DNA of 64,000 bases from assembly GCF_022967985.1 (NCBI RefSeq), contig NZ_JALJVC010000018.1, positions 1 to 64,000 of the forward strand, given 5' to 3'. This stretch comes from Acinetobacter lwoffii (GTDB taxonomy: Bacteria; Pseudomonadota; Gammaproteobacteria; Pseudomonadales; Moraxellaceae). A model generated the notes under the pieces. The model worked only from the letters and a program-made list of their open reading frames with translations. It was not told the origin of the DNA and searched no databases. Positions 1 through 8,255 of this stretch are shown here, in pieces. Each line of letters begins with the position of its first letter. The first letter of the stretch is position 1. The translations under genes were made by a program, and so were the position numbers.

Positions 1-54
1 CGTGAAGGCGGTCGTACAGTTGGTGCTGGTGTAGTTGCTAAAGTAACTGCATAA
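1..54 (+). CDS. tuf: Elongation factor Tu, C-terminal end (partial)
   Basis: The window opens inside a gene whose last 17 codons read REGGRTVGAGVVAKVTA followed by TAA. This is the highly conserved end of elongation factor Tu, the GTPase that brings aminoacyl-tRNA to the ribosome. It lies just upstream of tRNA-Trp and secE, the usual position of a tuf copy in gammaproteobacteria. Everything before the C-terminal beta-barrel tail is outside the window, so it cannot be said whether this is tufA or tufB. Confidence 0.93.
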   Translation, partial: REGGRTVGAGVVAKVTA

Positions 55-106
55 TCATAGAATAAGACAGACGAGTTGGGGTTTAGGCTCCAACTTGTTG
101 TTTTGC

Positions 107-182
107 AGGTCAGTAGTTCAATTGGTAGAGCGTCGGTCTCCAAAACCGAATGTTGGGGGTTCGAGCCCCTCCTGACCTGCCA
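107..182 (+). tRNA. trnW: tRNA-Trp (anticodon CCA)
   Basis: A 76-base cloverleaf. The acceptor stem AGGTCAG pairs with CTGACCT, followed by G and an encoded CCA. The D-arm contains TAGTTCAATTGGTAGAGC, the anticodon loop CTCCAAA places CCA at 140-142, and the T-arm contains GGTTCGAGCCCC. The gene lies 52 bases after the tuf stop and is probably processed from the same transcript. Confidence 0.97.
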
Positions 183-199
183 AGTTTCTAAAAAGACGC

Positions 200-227
200 T
201 TGATGTCGGCAAAATTGGTCATATAAT
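200..227 (+). promoter_or_regulatory. Candidate sigma-70 promoter for secE-nusG
   Basis: TTGATG at 200-205 and a perfect TATAAT at 222-227 are separated by 16 bases. Transcription would start near 234, giving a leader of about 23 bases before the secE ATG at 257. This would let secE-nusG be transcribed independently of tuf and tRNA-Trp. Found by eye only. Confidence 0.65.
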
Positions 228-256
228 AAGTCGCGAAACCTACGACGAGTACAAAA

Positions 257-697
257 ATGTCGAATGAAAAATCACGCGACGCATTAGGCGAAGCGGCAAT
301 TCCTCAAAGAAATAATCCTGCAGTAGATGTAAGTTCTGGTTCTCCATTAGACATGGTTCTATGGGTTATCGCCTTGATTTTATTGGTTGGTGCAATGATG
401 GTAAACCAATATTTACCAGCGTACTGGGCACCTGCGAATGATGTTTGGGTGCGCGTTGGGGTGATTTTGGCTTGTATCGTTGCAGCATTCGGTTTATTAT
501 ACGCCACCCATCAAGGCAAAGGCTTTATTCGTCTGCTGAAAGATGCGCGAATTGAGTTGCGTCGAGTGACCTGGCCTACCAAACAAGAGACGATGTCCAC
601 ATCTTGGCAAGTTCTTGTTGTAGTCGTAATTGCATCCATCTTGTTGTGGTGTTTTGACTATATTTTAGGCTGGTTAATGAAGTTTATTATCGGGTAA
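257..697 (+). CDS. secE: Preprotein translocase subunit SecE
   Basis: SecE is the small clamp subunit of the SecYEG protein-conducting channel in the inner membrane. The 146-residue product has hydrophobic segments at about 33-50, 65-83 and 118-141, the three-helix form typical of enterobacteria and their relatives. The conserved cytoplasmic motif [10 protein letters not shown] sits at 102-111, just before the last helix. The ATG at 257 is preceded by a purine-rich GACGAG. nusG follows 7 bases after the stop, the classical secE-nusG pair. The hydrophilic N-terminal 30 residues are poorly conserved in the family. No oddities. Confidence 0.97.
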   Translation: MSNEKSRDALGEAAIPQRNNPAVDVSSGSPLDMVLWVIALILLVGAMMVNQYLPAYWAPANDVWVRVGVILACIVAAFGLLYATHQGKGFIRLLKDARIELRRVTWPTKQETMSTSWQVLVVVVIASILLWCFDYILGWLMKFIIG

Positions 698-704
698 GAG
701 AGCT

Positions 705-1238
705 ATGAAACGTTGGTACATTATTCATGCCTATTCAGGTTATGAAAAACAAGTGATGCGTTCGCTTAATGATCGAATCCAGCGTAGCGCTGTTGCCGAT
801 AGCTTTGGTGAAGTCCTTGTTCCTACCGAAGAAGTGGTAGAAATGAAGGATGGTAAGAAGCGTAAATCAGAGCGTAAGTTCTTTCCTGGCTATGTTCTAG
901 TCGAAATGGAAATGAATGATGATACTTGGCACATTGTTAAAGAATGTCCAAAAGTTTTAGGTTTTATTGGTGGTACGGCTGAAAAACCGGCACCGATTAC
1001 GCAAAAAGAAGCAGATGCGATTCTTGCGCGTGTACGCAATACTGGTGAAGCGCCTCGTCCTAAGACGATGTTTGAACCAGGCGAAGAATTACTCGTGGTT
1101 GACGGTCCATTCACTGACTTTAAAGGTGTGGTGGAAGAAGTTCAGTACGAAAAGTCGCGTTTAACGCTGACCATTAATGTATTTAACCGACCAACTCAAG
1201 TTGAATTGGAATTTCGTCAAGTCGAAAAATCAGTCTAA
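705..1238 (+). CDS. nusG: Transcription termination/antitermination protein NusG
   Basis: NusG binds the RNA polymerase clamp, suppresses pausing, and links the polymerase to Rho and the ribosome. The 177-residue product begins [14 protein letters not shown], the start of the NGN domain, which runs to about residue 115 and includes the FFPGYVLV motif. A C-terminal KOW domain at about 128-177 carries [13 protein letters not shown]. Length and architecture match E. coli NusG (181 residues). It starts 7 bases after secE and should be translated from the same message. A hairpin in the downstream gap separates it from rplK. Confidence 0.98.
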   Translation: MKRWYIIHAYSGYEKQVMRSLNDRIQRSAVADSFGEVLVPTEEVVEMKDGKKRKSERKFFPGYVLVEMEMNDDTWHIVKECPKVLGFIGGTAEKPAPITQKEADAILARVRNTGEAPRPKTMFEPGEELLVVDGPFTDFKGVVEEVQYEKSRLTLTINVFNRPTQVELEFRQVEKSV

Positions 1239-1256
1239 TTTGTATGGGTTGAAAAC

Positions 1257-1290
1257 GCCTGACTTATTTATAAGTCAGGCATTGTTGTTG
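1257..1290 (+). terminator. Hairpin between nusG and rplK, weak terminator or processing site
   Basis: A perfect 11-bp stem, GCCTGACTTAT (1257-1267) with ATAAGTCAGGC (1270-1280) around a 2-base loop, follows the nusG stop by 18 bases. The run after it, ATTGTTGTTG, is U-rich but interrupted. It may act as a partial terminator or an RNase III site separating secE-nusG from the rplKA message. Confidence 0.4.
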
Positions 1291-1357
1291 TAACGGTATC
1301 GTTACTTGAAATCATTGGGGAGCCTTCACCGGCGTTTGCACCCAGAGGTAATTTGAA

Positions 1358-1786
1358 ATGGCTAAGAAGATTGACGGCTATATCAAGCTGCAAGTTCCAG
1401 CTGGTAAAGCGAATCCATCTCCACCGATTGGTCCTGCACTAGGTCAACGTGGTGTGAACATCATGGCATTCTGTAAAGAATTCAATGCTGCTACACAAAA
1501 AGTTGAAGCTGGTCTGCCAATTCCAGTCGTGATCACTGTGTACAACGACAAGTCGTTCACATTCATCATGAAAACTCCACCTGCTGCTGTTCTTCTTAAG
1601 AAAGCTGCTGGTATCCAGAAGGGTTCAGCTGTACCTAACAAAACTAAAGTTGGTAAGTTGACTCGTGCTCAAATCGAAGAAATCGCGACTACTAAAGAAC
1701 CAGATTTGACTGGTGCTGATTTAGACGCACGTGTACGTACCATTGCTGGTTCTGCGCGTTCTATGGGCTTGGAAGTGGAGCTTTAA
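1358..1786 (+). CDS. rplK: 50S ribosomal protein L11
   Basis: L11 forms the GTPase-associated centre of the 50S subunit with 23S rRNA helices 43/44 and the L10-L12 stalk. The 142-residue product has the N-terminal domain with the proline-rich [15 protein letters not shown] segment at about 22-36, and a C-terminal RNA-binding domain ending in RSMGLEVEL. Length matches E. coli L11 (142). rplA starts 3 bases after the stop, so the two are translationally coupled in the usual L11 operon, whose expression is classically repressed by free L1. Confidence 0.98.
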   Translation: MAKKIDGYIKLQVPAGKANPSPPIGPALGQRGVNIMAFCKEFNAATQKVEAGLPIPVVITVYNDKSFTFIMKTPPAAVLLKKAAGIQKGSAVPNKTKVGKLTRAQIEEIATTKEPDLTGADLDARVRTIAGSARSMGLEVEL

Positions 1787-1789
1787 GAC

Positions 1790-2485
1790 ATGGCTAAATT
1801 AACTAAACGTCAAAAAGCGATTGTAGCTGCTGTAGAAGCACACAAAGTTTACACGCTAGAAGAAGCTGTTGCAGTTTTAGAGAGCCTTCCAGCTCCTAAA
1901 TTCAAAGAATCTCTAGATATCGCGGTAAACCTAGGTGTTGATCCTCGTAAATCTGACCAGGTTGTTCGTGGTGCGACTACACTTCCTGCAGGTACTGGTA
2001 AAACTGTACGTGTAGCTGTATTCGCTCAAGGCGCTGCTGCTGAAGCTGCTAAAGCTGAAGGCGCAGACGTTGTTGGTTTCGACGATCTTGCTGAAAGCAT
2101 CCAAGCGGGTAACCTTGACTTTGACGTAGTAATTGCTGCTCCAGATGCAATGCGCGTTGTAGGTAAACTTGGTACGATCCTTGGTCCACGTGGCTTAATG
2201 CCAAACCCTAAAGTGGGTACTGTAACTCCTGACGTTGCTACTGCAGTTAAAAATGCAAAAGCTGGTCAAGCACGTTACCGCGTAGACAAAGCTGGTATTA
2301 TCCACGCTGCGATCGGTCAAGTAGGTTTTGAGGCTGCTGCTGTTCGTCAAAACGTTGAAGCACTTGTTGCTGACTTGAAGCGTTTGAAACCTGCTACGTC
2401 TAAAGGCGTATACATTCAAAAGATCACTTTGAGCTCAACTATGGGTCCTGGTTTGATCGTTGATGTAGCAAACGTTTCTAAATAA
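1790..2485 (+). CDS. rplA: 50S ribosomal protein L1
   Basis: L1 binds 23S rRNA at the L1 stalk near the E site, and in many bacteria it represses its own operon by binding the rplK leader. The 231-residue product carries the family signature in [17 protein letters not shown] at about 127-143, and the conserved end [17 protein letters not shown]. Length matches the family (234 in E. coli). It follows rplK by 3 bases. The next gene, rplJ, lies 301 bases away behind a structured leader, so rplKA and rplJL are probably separate regulatory units. Confidence 0.98.
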   Translation: MAKLTKRQKAIVAAVEAHKVYTLEEAVAVLESLPAPKFKESLDIAVNLGVDPRKSDQVVRGATTLPAGTGKTVRVAVFAQGAAAEAAKAEGADVVGFDDLAESIQAGNLDFDVVIAAPDAMRVVGKLGTILGPRGLMPNPKVGTVTPDVATAVKNAKAGQARYRVDKAGIIHAAIGQVGFEAAAVRQNVEALVADLKRLKPATSKGVYIQKITLSSTMGPGLIVDVANVSK

Positions 2486-2786
2486 GTCTCGACTTATTAC
2501 AGAATTTTAAAGCCCTGAGTAAAATTTGAAGCAGTGCTTCAAATTTTACGCAAGAAACGCTCCGTCGTATTTTGCAAACTTAGGCAAACTTTGAATTGAT
2601 AAATGAAAATTTATCAGCGTCAAAGACCGCGGGCGAGGGGAGTTTTATGCTTCTCTCTTAATAGTCCAGCCTGCGTAGACGCGGTGGTGTGATTTGTTCA
2701 TCCTCCGCGTGTGAGTCCAGTGATGGTCTTGCGAATTGGGAGTGTACTTCGCGTAAGTACATAAATCACCGTTAGGAGGTTTTACA
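2486..2786 (+). promoter_or_regulatory. rplJ leader with several hairpins (probable L10-L12 autoregulatory region)
   Basis: These 301 bases between rplA and rplJ hold no gene but much structure. A perfect 14-bp inverted repeat lies at 2519-2532 / 2536-2549 with a 3-base loop. A second hairpin has GATAAAT (2598-2604) and ATTTATC (2609-2615) around a GAAA loop, extended by CTTTGA / TCAAAG. GC-rich folded sequence follows from about 2625 to 2760, and a strong ribosome site TAGGAGGTT lies at 2773-2781. In gammaproteobacteria the rplJ leader is where the L10-(L12)4 complex represses translation. That role here is inferred from position. Confidence 0.6.
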
Positions 2787-3293
2787 ATGGCTCTTCTTAT
2801 CGAAGGCAAAAAACAGATCGTAGCTGAAGTAGCTGAAGTTGCTTCTACTGCATTTGCTGCTGTTGTTGCTGACTACCAAGGTTTGACTGTAGAGCAGTTA
2901 ACTACTCTACGTGTTGAAGCGCGTAAACTTGGTGTTACTACACGTATCGTTCGTAACACTTTGGCTAAACGTGCTCTTCAAGATACTCAATTCAATATCT
3001 TGAACGACAACCTTGTTGGCCCAACAATCTTAGCTTTCTCGAATTCTGAAGACGACATGGGTGCTGCTGCACGTTTGTTCGAAGAATTCGCTAAAACTAA
3101 TAAAGCATTTGAACTTAAAGCTGCTGCATTTGATGGCAAACTTTATCAAGGTGCAGAAGTTAGCGTAATCGCGAATCTTCCGAACCAAGAGAAAGCGCTT
3201 ACTATGCTTGCAAACGTTCTTCAAGCTCCTATTTCGAAATTGGGCCGCTTACTTACAGCGCTTCAAGAGAAAAACGAGTCAGAAGCTGCTTAA
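2787..3293 (+). CDS. rplJ: 50S ribosomal protein L10
   Basis: L10 anchors the L7/L12 dimers to the ribosome, and as a complex with L12 it represses its own message. The 168-residue product starts MALLIEGKKQIVAEV and contains the conserved ADYQGLTVEQLTTLR segment. The alanine-rich C-terminal helix that binds L12 ends in LQEKNESEAA. Length matches the family (165 in E. coli). The ATG at 2787 has a near-perfect ribosome site, TAGGAGGTT, 5 bases upstream. rplL follows 48 bases after the stop. Confidence 0.98.
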   Translation: MALLIEGKKQIVAEVAEVASTAFAAVVADYQGLTVEQLTTLRVEARKLGVTTRIVRNTLAKRALQDTQFNILNDNLVGPTILAFSNSEDDMGAAARLFEEFAKTNKAFELKAAAFDGKLYQGAEVSVIANLPNQEKALTMLANVLQAPISKLGRLLTALQEKNESEAA

Positions 3294-3341
3294 GCTCAAA
3301 CTTAAACACACATCATTCAATACCCATTTGGAGTTAATCTC

Positions 3342-3707
3342 ATGGCTTTAACAAACGAAGAAATCCTAAACGCAGTTGCTGAAAAAACTGTTCTTGAACT
3401 TGTTGAACTTATCTCTGCTTTCGAAGAGAAATTCAATGTATCTGCTGCTGCTGTAGCTGTTGCTGCTGGTCCAGCTGCTGCTGCTGCTGAAGAACAAACT
3501 GAATTCAATGTTGAATTGACTTCTTTCGGCGCGAACAAAGTTGCTGTAATTAAAGCAGTTCGTGAAGCGACTGGCCTTGGCTTGAAAGAAGCTAAAGATA
3601 TGGTTGAAGGCGCTCCTGCAGTTCTTAAAGAAGGCGTTTCTAAAGAAGAAGGCGAAGAGCTTAAGAAGAAACTTGAAGAAGCTGGTGCTACAGTTACTCT
3701 TAAGTAA
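3342..3707 (+). CDS. rplL: 50S ribosomal protein L7/L12
   Basis: L7/L12 is the multi-copy stalk protein that recruits translation factors and stimulates their GTPase activity. The 121-residue product has the N-terminal dimerisation domain (1-33), an alanine/glycine-rich hinge around 34-55, and the compact C-terminal domain with the conserved [20 protein letters not shown] segment and the end GATVTLK. Length matches E. coli (121). The acidic, alanine-rich composition makes the opposite strand read open, which explains the spurious antisense frame there. Confidence 0.98.
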   Translation: MALTNEEILNAVAEKTVLELVELISAFEEKFNVSAAAVAVAAGPAAAAAEEQTEFNVELTSFGANKVAVIKAVREATGLGLKEAKDMVEGAPAVLKEGVSKEEGEELKKKLEEAGATVTLK

Positions 3708-4014
3708 TTTCTTAAGGGAGCCGGTTTTTTTATAATCGGCTCCAAAAATTGGCTGATGGCTCTTGGGTCATCAGCCTTTTTGCGTTACAATAATCGGCTC
3801 GATTTTTGTTTGCATGATATAAAAATCATACAAATTGAAAATAAACATAATGAACAAACGTTTACCAATATTTTTCATTAAAAAATATTGATAAGCGTTT
3901 TAATACCACTAAAAATTGCAGCATTTGTAAAGAGTGGTGGCCATATCGGCCAGCGTAATTCCTTCTGAGCCCGTTCTGCAGGCGGGCTTGGTTTACACTT
4001 TCCGAGGACTCCAG
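3708..4014 (+). other. rplL-rpoB intergenic region
   Basis: This 307-base gap holds no gene. It contains the hairpin GGAGCCG / CGGCTCC (3717-3743), the terminator at 3751-3781, and then about 230 AT-rich bases up to the rpoB ribosome site GAGGACT (4004-4010). AATCGGCTC occurs twice (3734-3742 and 3792-3800), so the first arm could pair with either copy. In E. coli the equivalent gap carries a partial terminator and an RNase III site that set the ratio of L12 to polymerase; the same purpose is likely here. Confidence 0.55.
3751..3781 (+). terminator. Attenuating terminator between rplL and rpoB
   Basis: GGCTGATG (3751-3758) pairs with CATCAGCC (3769-3776), followed by five T. Some read-through is expected, since rpoBC downstream normally depends partly on rplJL transcription. 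Confidence 0.7.
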
Positions 4015-7000
4015 ATGGCATACTCATATACCGAAAAGAAACGGATCCGTAAGAATTTTGGTAAATTGCCTAGCGTCATGGATGCTCCGTACTTGCTCGC
4101 GATTCAAGTCGACTCGTACAGAACATTCTTACAAGATGGCAAATCACCAAAAAACCGCGAAGATATCGGTCTCCAAGCCGCATTTCGTTCAGTTTTTCCT
4201 ATTGAAAGTTATTCTGGCAATGCTGCTTTAGAATTTGTTGAGTATAGTCTTGGTAAGCCTGAGTTTGATGTACGCGAATGTATTCTTCGTGGCTCAACTT
4301 ATGCAGCACCAATGCGTGTAAAAATTCGTTTGATCCTGAAAGATCGTGAAACGAAGTCAATTAAAGACGTACGTGAACAAGAAGTCTATATGGGCGAAAT
4401 GCCATTAATGACGGATAACGGTACCTTTGTGATTAACGGTACCGAGCGTGTGATCGTGTCACAATTACACCGTTCACCAGGCGTATTCTTTGACCACGAT
4501 AAAGGCAAGACTCACTCAAGTGGTAAAGTCCTTTATTCAGCACGTATCATTCCTTACCGTGGTTCATGGTTAGACTTTGAATTCGATGCCAAAGACCTCG
4601 TCTATGTACGTATTGACCGTCGTCGTAAATTGCTTGCGACTGTGGTGCTTCGTGCCTTGGGTTATAGCAACGAAAACATTCTCGACATGTTCTACGAGAA
4701 AGTACCTGTGTATCTTGACATGGGTAGCTACCAGATTGACCTGGTGCCTGAACGTCTGCGTGGCGAAATGGCACAATTTGACATCCTGGACAAGGATGGC
4801 AAGGCAATTGTTGAGCAAGGTAAACGTATCAATGCGCGTCATGTACGTCAAATGGAAGCTTCAGGTCTTGAAAAACTTGCAGTGCCTGATGAGTACCTGT
4901 ATGAGCGTATCACTGCTGAAGACATCCCACTAAAAGATGGTGATGTGATTGCAGCCAATACTGTATTAAGCCATGAAATCATGGTGAAAATTGCAGAAGG
5001 CGGCGTGAAGCAGTTCAATATTCTGTTCACCAATGATATCGACCGCGGTTCATTCGTTGCAGATTCTCTACGTGCAGATACAACGAGCAATCGTGAAGAA
5101 GCATTGGTAGAAATCTACAAAGTGATGCGCCCAGGCGAGCCACCAACAAAAGAAGCTGCTGAAAACTTATTCAATAACTTGTTCTTCTCTTCTGAACGTT
5201 ATGACTTGTCTCCAGTGGGTCGTATGAAGTTCAACCGTCGTTTGGGTCGTCCTTACGAAGTCGGTACAGATCAGAAGTCACGTGAAGTTGAAGGCATTCT
5301 CTCGAACGAAGATATCACTGATGTATTAAAAACATTAGTTGAAATCCGTAACGGTAAAGGTGAAGTCGACGATATCGATCACTTGGGTAACCGTCGTGTT
5401 CGTTCTGTTGGTGAAATGACAGAAAACCAATTCCGTGTAGGTCTGGTTCGTGTAGAACGTGCTGTTAAAGAACGTTTAAGCCAAGCTGAAACTGACAACC
5501 TGTCTCCGCAAGATTTGATCAATGCGAAGCCAGTAGCTGCTGCAATCAAAGAATTCTTTGGTTCAAGCCAGTTATCTCAGTTTATGGACCAAAACAACCC
5601 GTTATCTGAGATTACCCACAAACGTCGTGTTTCTGCGCTTGGTCCCGGCGGTTTAACACGTGAGCGTGCAGGCTTTGAAGTACGTGACGTACATCAAACT
5701 CACTACGGTCGTGTATGTCCAATTGAAACACCGGAAGGTCCAAACATTGGTTTGATCAACTCGCTTTCTGTTTATGCGAAATGTAACAACTTCGGTTTCC
5801 TGGAAACCCCGTACCGTAAGGTTGTTGATGGTCGTGTAACAGATGAAGTTGAATACCTCTCTGCAATTGAAGAAGTAGGCACTGTGATTGCACAGGCCGA
5901 TTCTGCAATGGATAAAGACGGTAACTTAACAGAAGAGTTTGTATCTGTTCGTCATCAAGGTGACTTCGTACGTATTCCTCCTGAAAAAGTAACCCATATG
6001 GATGTATCTGCTCAGCAGGTTGTATCTGTAGCAGCGTCACTGATTCCATTCCTAGAACACGATGACGCCAACCGTGCGTTAATGGGTTCGAACATGCAAC
6101 GTCAGGCAGTTCCGACGTTGATCGCTGACAAGCCGCTTGTTGGTACCGGTATGGAAGCGAACGTAGCACATGACTCAGGTGTATGTGTGATCGCTCAGCG
6201 TGGTGGTCGTATCGAGTTTGTTGATGCGTCTCGTGTGGTTATTCGTGTGAATGAAGACGAAATGATCGCAGGTGAAGCAGGTGTAGATATCTACAACCTG
6301 ATCAAGTACACCCGTTCGAACCAGAACACTTGTATCAACCAGAAAGTTCTTGTGAACCTAGGTGATAAAGTAGGTCGTGGTGATGTACTGGCTGATGGTC
6401 CATCGACTGATGGCGGTGAGCTGGCATTGGGTCAAAACATGCGCGTTGCGTTCATGACCTGGAACGGTTACAACTACGAAGACTCGATCTTACTTTCTGA
6501 GCGTGTACTTCAAGAAGACCGTTTAACCTCGATTCATATCCAGGAATTGTCATGTGTCGCACGTGATACCAAACTGGGTGCGGAAGAAATCACTGCCGAT
6601 ATCCCGAACGTGGGTGAAGCTGCTCTGTCTAAACTGGACGAGTCAGGTATCGTTTACATCGGTGCAGAAGTAACTGCTGGCGATATCCTTGTTGGTAAAG
6701 TAACCCCTAAAGGTGAAACACAGCTTACTCCAGAAGAAAAATTGCTACGTGCAATCTTCGGTGAAAAAGCGGCTGACGTAAAAGATTCATCTTTACGCGT
6801 TCCATCGGGTACGAAAGGTACTGTGATTGACGTTCAAGTGTTTACACGTGACGGTCTTGAAAAAGACGAACGTGCTCAAGCAATTGAAAAAGCGCAGTTA
6901 GATGCATACCGTAAAGACTTGAAAGAAGAATTCAAAATCTTTGAAGAAGCTGCACGTGAACGTGTAATCCGTCTACTGAATGGCCAAGAGTCGAATGGTG

Positions 7001-8103
7001 GCGGTACAACTAAACGTGGCGACAAACTGTCTGAAGACGTGTTGTCTGGTTTAGAGCTTGTTGATCTTCTTGAAATTCAACCAGTTGATGAAGCAATTGC
7101 TGAACGTTTAACTCAAATTCAAGTGTTCTTGAAAGAGAAGAGCTTCGAAATTGACGAGAAATTTGCCGAGAAAAAACGCAAACTTTCGACTGGCGATGAA
7201 CTGACCACTGGCGTATTGAAAGTTGTTAAAGTTTATCTTGCTGTAAAACGTCGCATCCAGCCGGGTGATAAGATGGCGGGTCGTCACGGTAACAAAGGTG
7301 TTGTATCAAACATCTTGCCGGTAGAAGACATGCCACATGATGCCAACGGCGTACCTGTTGATATCGTATTGAACCCGCTTGGCGTACCATCGCGTATGAA
7401 CGTGGGTCAGATTCTTGAAACTCACTTGGGTATGGCGGCGAAAGGTCTTGGCGATCAAATCGACAAGATGATGAAAGAGCAACGTACTGTACTTGAGCTT
7501 CGTGATTTCCTGGACAAGATTTACAACAAAGTTGGTGGCGAGCAAGAAGATCTTGATAGCTTGACTGATGAGGAAATCTTGAAACTTTCTGGCAACTTGC
7601 GTGCTGGTGTGCCTTTGGCTACTCCTGTATTCGATGGTGCTGAAGAAGGTCAGATCAAAGAGTTGTTACAACTTGCAGGCCTGTCTAGTACTGGTCAGAC
7701 CGTATTATATGATGGTCGTACTGGTGAGCGTTTCGATCGTCCGGTAACTGTTGGTTACATGTACATGCTGAAACTGAACCACTTGGTTGATGACAAGATG
7801 CATGCGCGTTCAACTGGTTCTTACTCTCTAGTAACGCAACAGCCGCTTGGTGGTAAAGCACAATTCGGTGGCCAGCGTTTCGGTGAGATGGAAGTCTGGG
7901 CACTAGAAGCTTACGGTGCAGCATATACGCTACAAGAAATGCTGACTGTGAAATCGGATGACGTTGAAGGCCGTACCCGTATCTACAAGAACATTGTGGA
8001 TGGCAACCATTATATGGACCCGGGCATGCCTGAATCGTTCAACGTATTGACCAAAGAGATCCGTTCTTTAGGTATCAACATTGAACTGAAAAATGGTGAC
8101 TAA
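4015..8103 (+). CDS. rpoB: DNA-directed RNA polymerase beta subunit
   Basis: RpoB is the large catalytic subunit of RNA polymerase. With the ATG at 4015 ([18 protein letters not shown], ribosome site GAGGACT just upstream) the product is 1362 residues, the length typical of Acinetobacter. Visible landmarks include the rifampicin-pocket segment [23 protein letters not shown] in the middle, the downstream [14 protein letters not shown], and the C-terminal [19 protein letters not shown] clamp and switch region. The frame stays open upstream to 3934, but that part lacks family similarity and a ribosome site. The rifampicin-pocket residues D, H and S look wild type. rpoC follows after a repeat-bearing gap. 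Confidence 0.98.
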   Translation: MAYSYTEKKRIRKNFGKLPSVMDAPYLLAIQVDSYRTFLQDGKSPKNREDIGLQAAFRSVFPIESYSGNAALEFVEYSLGKPEFDVRECILRGSTYAAPMRVKIRLILKDRETKSIKDVREQEVYMGEMPLMTDNGTFVINGTERVIVSQLHRSPGVFFDHDKGKTHSSGKVLYSARIIPYRGSWLDFEFDAKDLVYVRIDRRRKLLATVVLRALGYSNENILDMFYEKVPVYLDMGSYQIDLVPERLRGEMAQFDILDKDGKAIVEQGKRINARHVRQMEASGLEKLAVPDEYLYERITAEDIPLKDGDVIAANTVLSHEIMVKIAEGGVKQFNILFTNDIDRGSFVADSLRADTTSNREEALVEIYKVMRPGEPPTKEAAENLFNNLFFSSERYDLSPVGRMKFNRRLGRPYEVGTDQKSREVEGILSNEDITDVLKTLVEIRNGKGEVDDIDHLGNRRVRSVGEMTENQFRVGLVRVERAVKERLSQAETDNLSPQDLINAKPVAAAIKEFFGSSQLSQFMDQNNPLSEITHKRRVSALGPGGLTRERAGFEVRDVHQTHYGRVCPIETPEGPNIGLINSLSVYAKCNNFGFLETPYRKVVDGRVTDEVEYLSAIEEVGTVIAQADSAMDKDGNLTEEFVSVRHQGDFVRIPPEKVTHMDVSAQQVVSVAASLIPFLEHDDANRALMGSNMQRQAVPTLIADKPLVGTGMEANVAHDSGVCVIAQRGGRIEFVDASRVVIRVNEDEMIAGEAGVDIYNLIKYTRSNQNTCINQKVLVNLGDKVGRGDVLADGPSTDGGELALGQNMRVAFMTWNGYNYEDSILLSERVLQEDRLTSIHIQELSCVARDTKLGAEEITADIPNVGEAALSKLDESGIVYIGAEVTAGDILVGKVTPKGETQLTPEEKLLRAIFGEKAADVKDSSLRVPSGTKGTVIDVQVFTRDGLEKDERAQAIEKAQLDAYRKDLKEEFKIFEEAARERVIRLLNGQESNGGGTTKRGDKLSEDVLSGLELVDLLEIQPVDEAIAERLTQIQVFLKEKSFEIDEKFAEKKRKLSTGDELTTGVLKVVKVYLAVKRRIQPGDKMAGRHGNKGVVSNILPVEDMPHDANGVPVDIVLNPLGVPSRMNVGQILETHLGMAAKGLGDQIDKMMKEQRTVLELRDFLDKIYNKVGGEQEDLDSLTDEEILKLSGNLRAGVPLATPVFDGAEEGQIKELLQLAGLSSTGQTVLYDGRTGERFDRPVTVGYMYMLKLNHLVDDKMHARSTGSYSLVTQQPLGGKAQFGGQRFGEMEVWALEAYGAAYTLQEMLTVKSDDVEGRTRIYKNIVDGNHYMDPGMPESFNVLTKEIRSLGINIELKNGD

Positions 8104-8114
8104 GAATCTCCATT

Positions 8115-8183
8115 AAATCTCCCCAAACCCCTCTTTGATAAAGAGGGGCTTCCCCCTTAACAAAGGGGGATTGAGGGGGATTA
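8115..8183. repeat. Palindromic repeat (three-helix, REP/MITE-like) between rpoB and rpoC
   Basis: Two adjacent hairpins, CCCCTCTTT/AAAGAGGGG (8128-8136 with 8140-8148) and CCCCCTT/AAGGGGG (8152-8158 with 8163-8169), are enclosed by an outer pairing of AATCTCCCC (8116-8124) with GGGGGATT (8175-8182). The whole can fold as a cloverleaf. A related degenerate element lies at 62871-62957. The form resembles short dispersed palindromic elements; no transposase is nearby. It sits in the transcribed rpoB-rpoC spacer and ends about 60 bases before the rpoC ribosome site. Confidence 0.65.
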
Positions 8184-8255
8184 AAATTCAGTTAAAAAAC
8201 AATATTTGTGACCCAGTTGTTGAGTGAAAATCTCCACAACACACGGAGAAAAAAA

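Noticed and set aside
3317..3745. 142-codon open frame antisense to rplL
   Set aside because: It mirrors the alanine/glutamate codons of rplL and covers the terminator hairpin; a shadow of a real gene.
3934..4014. In-frame 27-codon extension of rpoB
   Set aside because: RpoB similarity starts at MAYSYTEKK; the ribosome site lies inside the extension.
8208..8255. GTG-started extension of rpoC
   Set aside because: It contains the CGGAGA ribosome site of the TTG start and has no family similarity.
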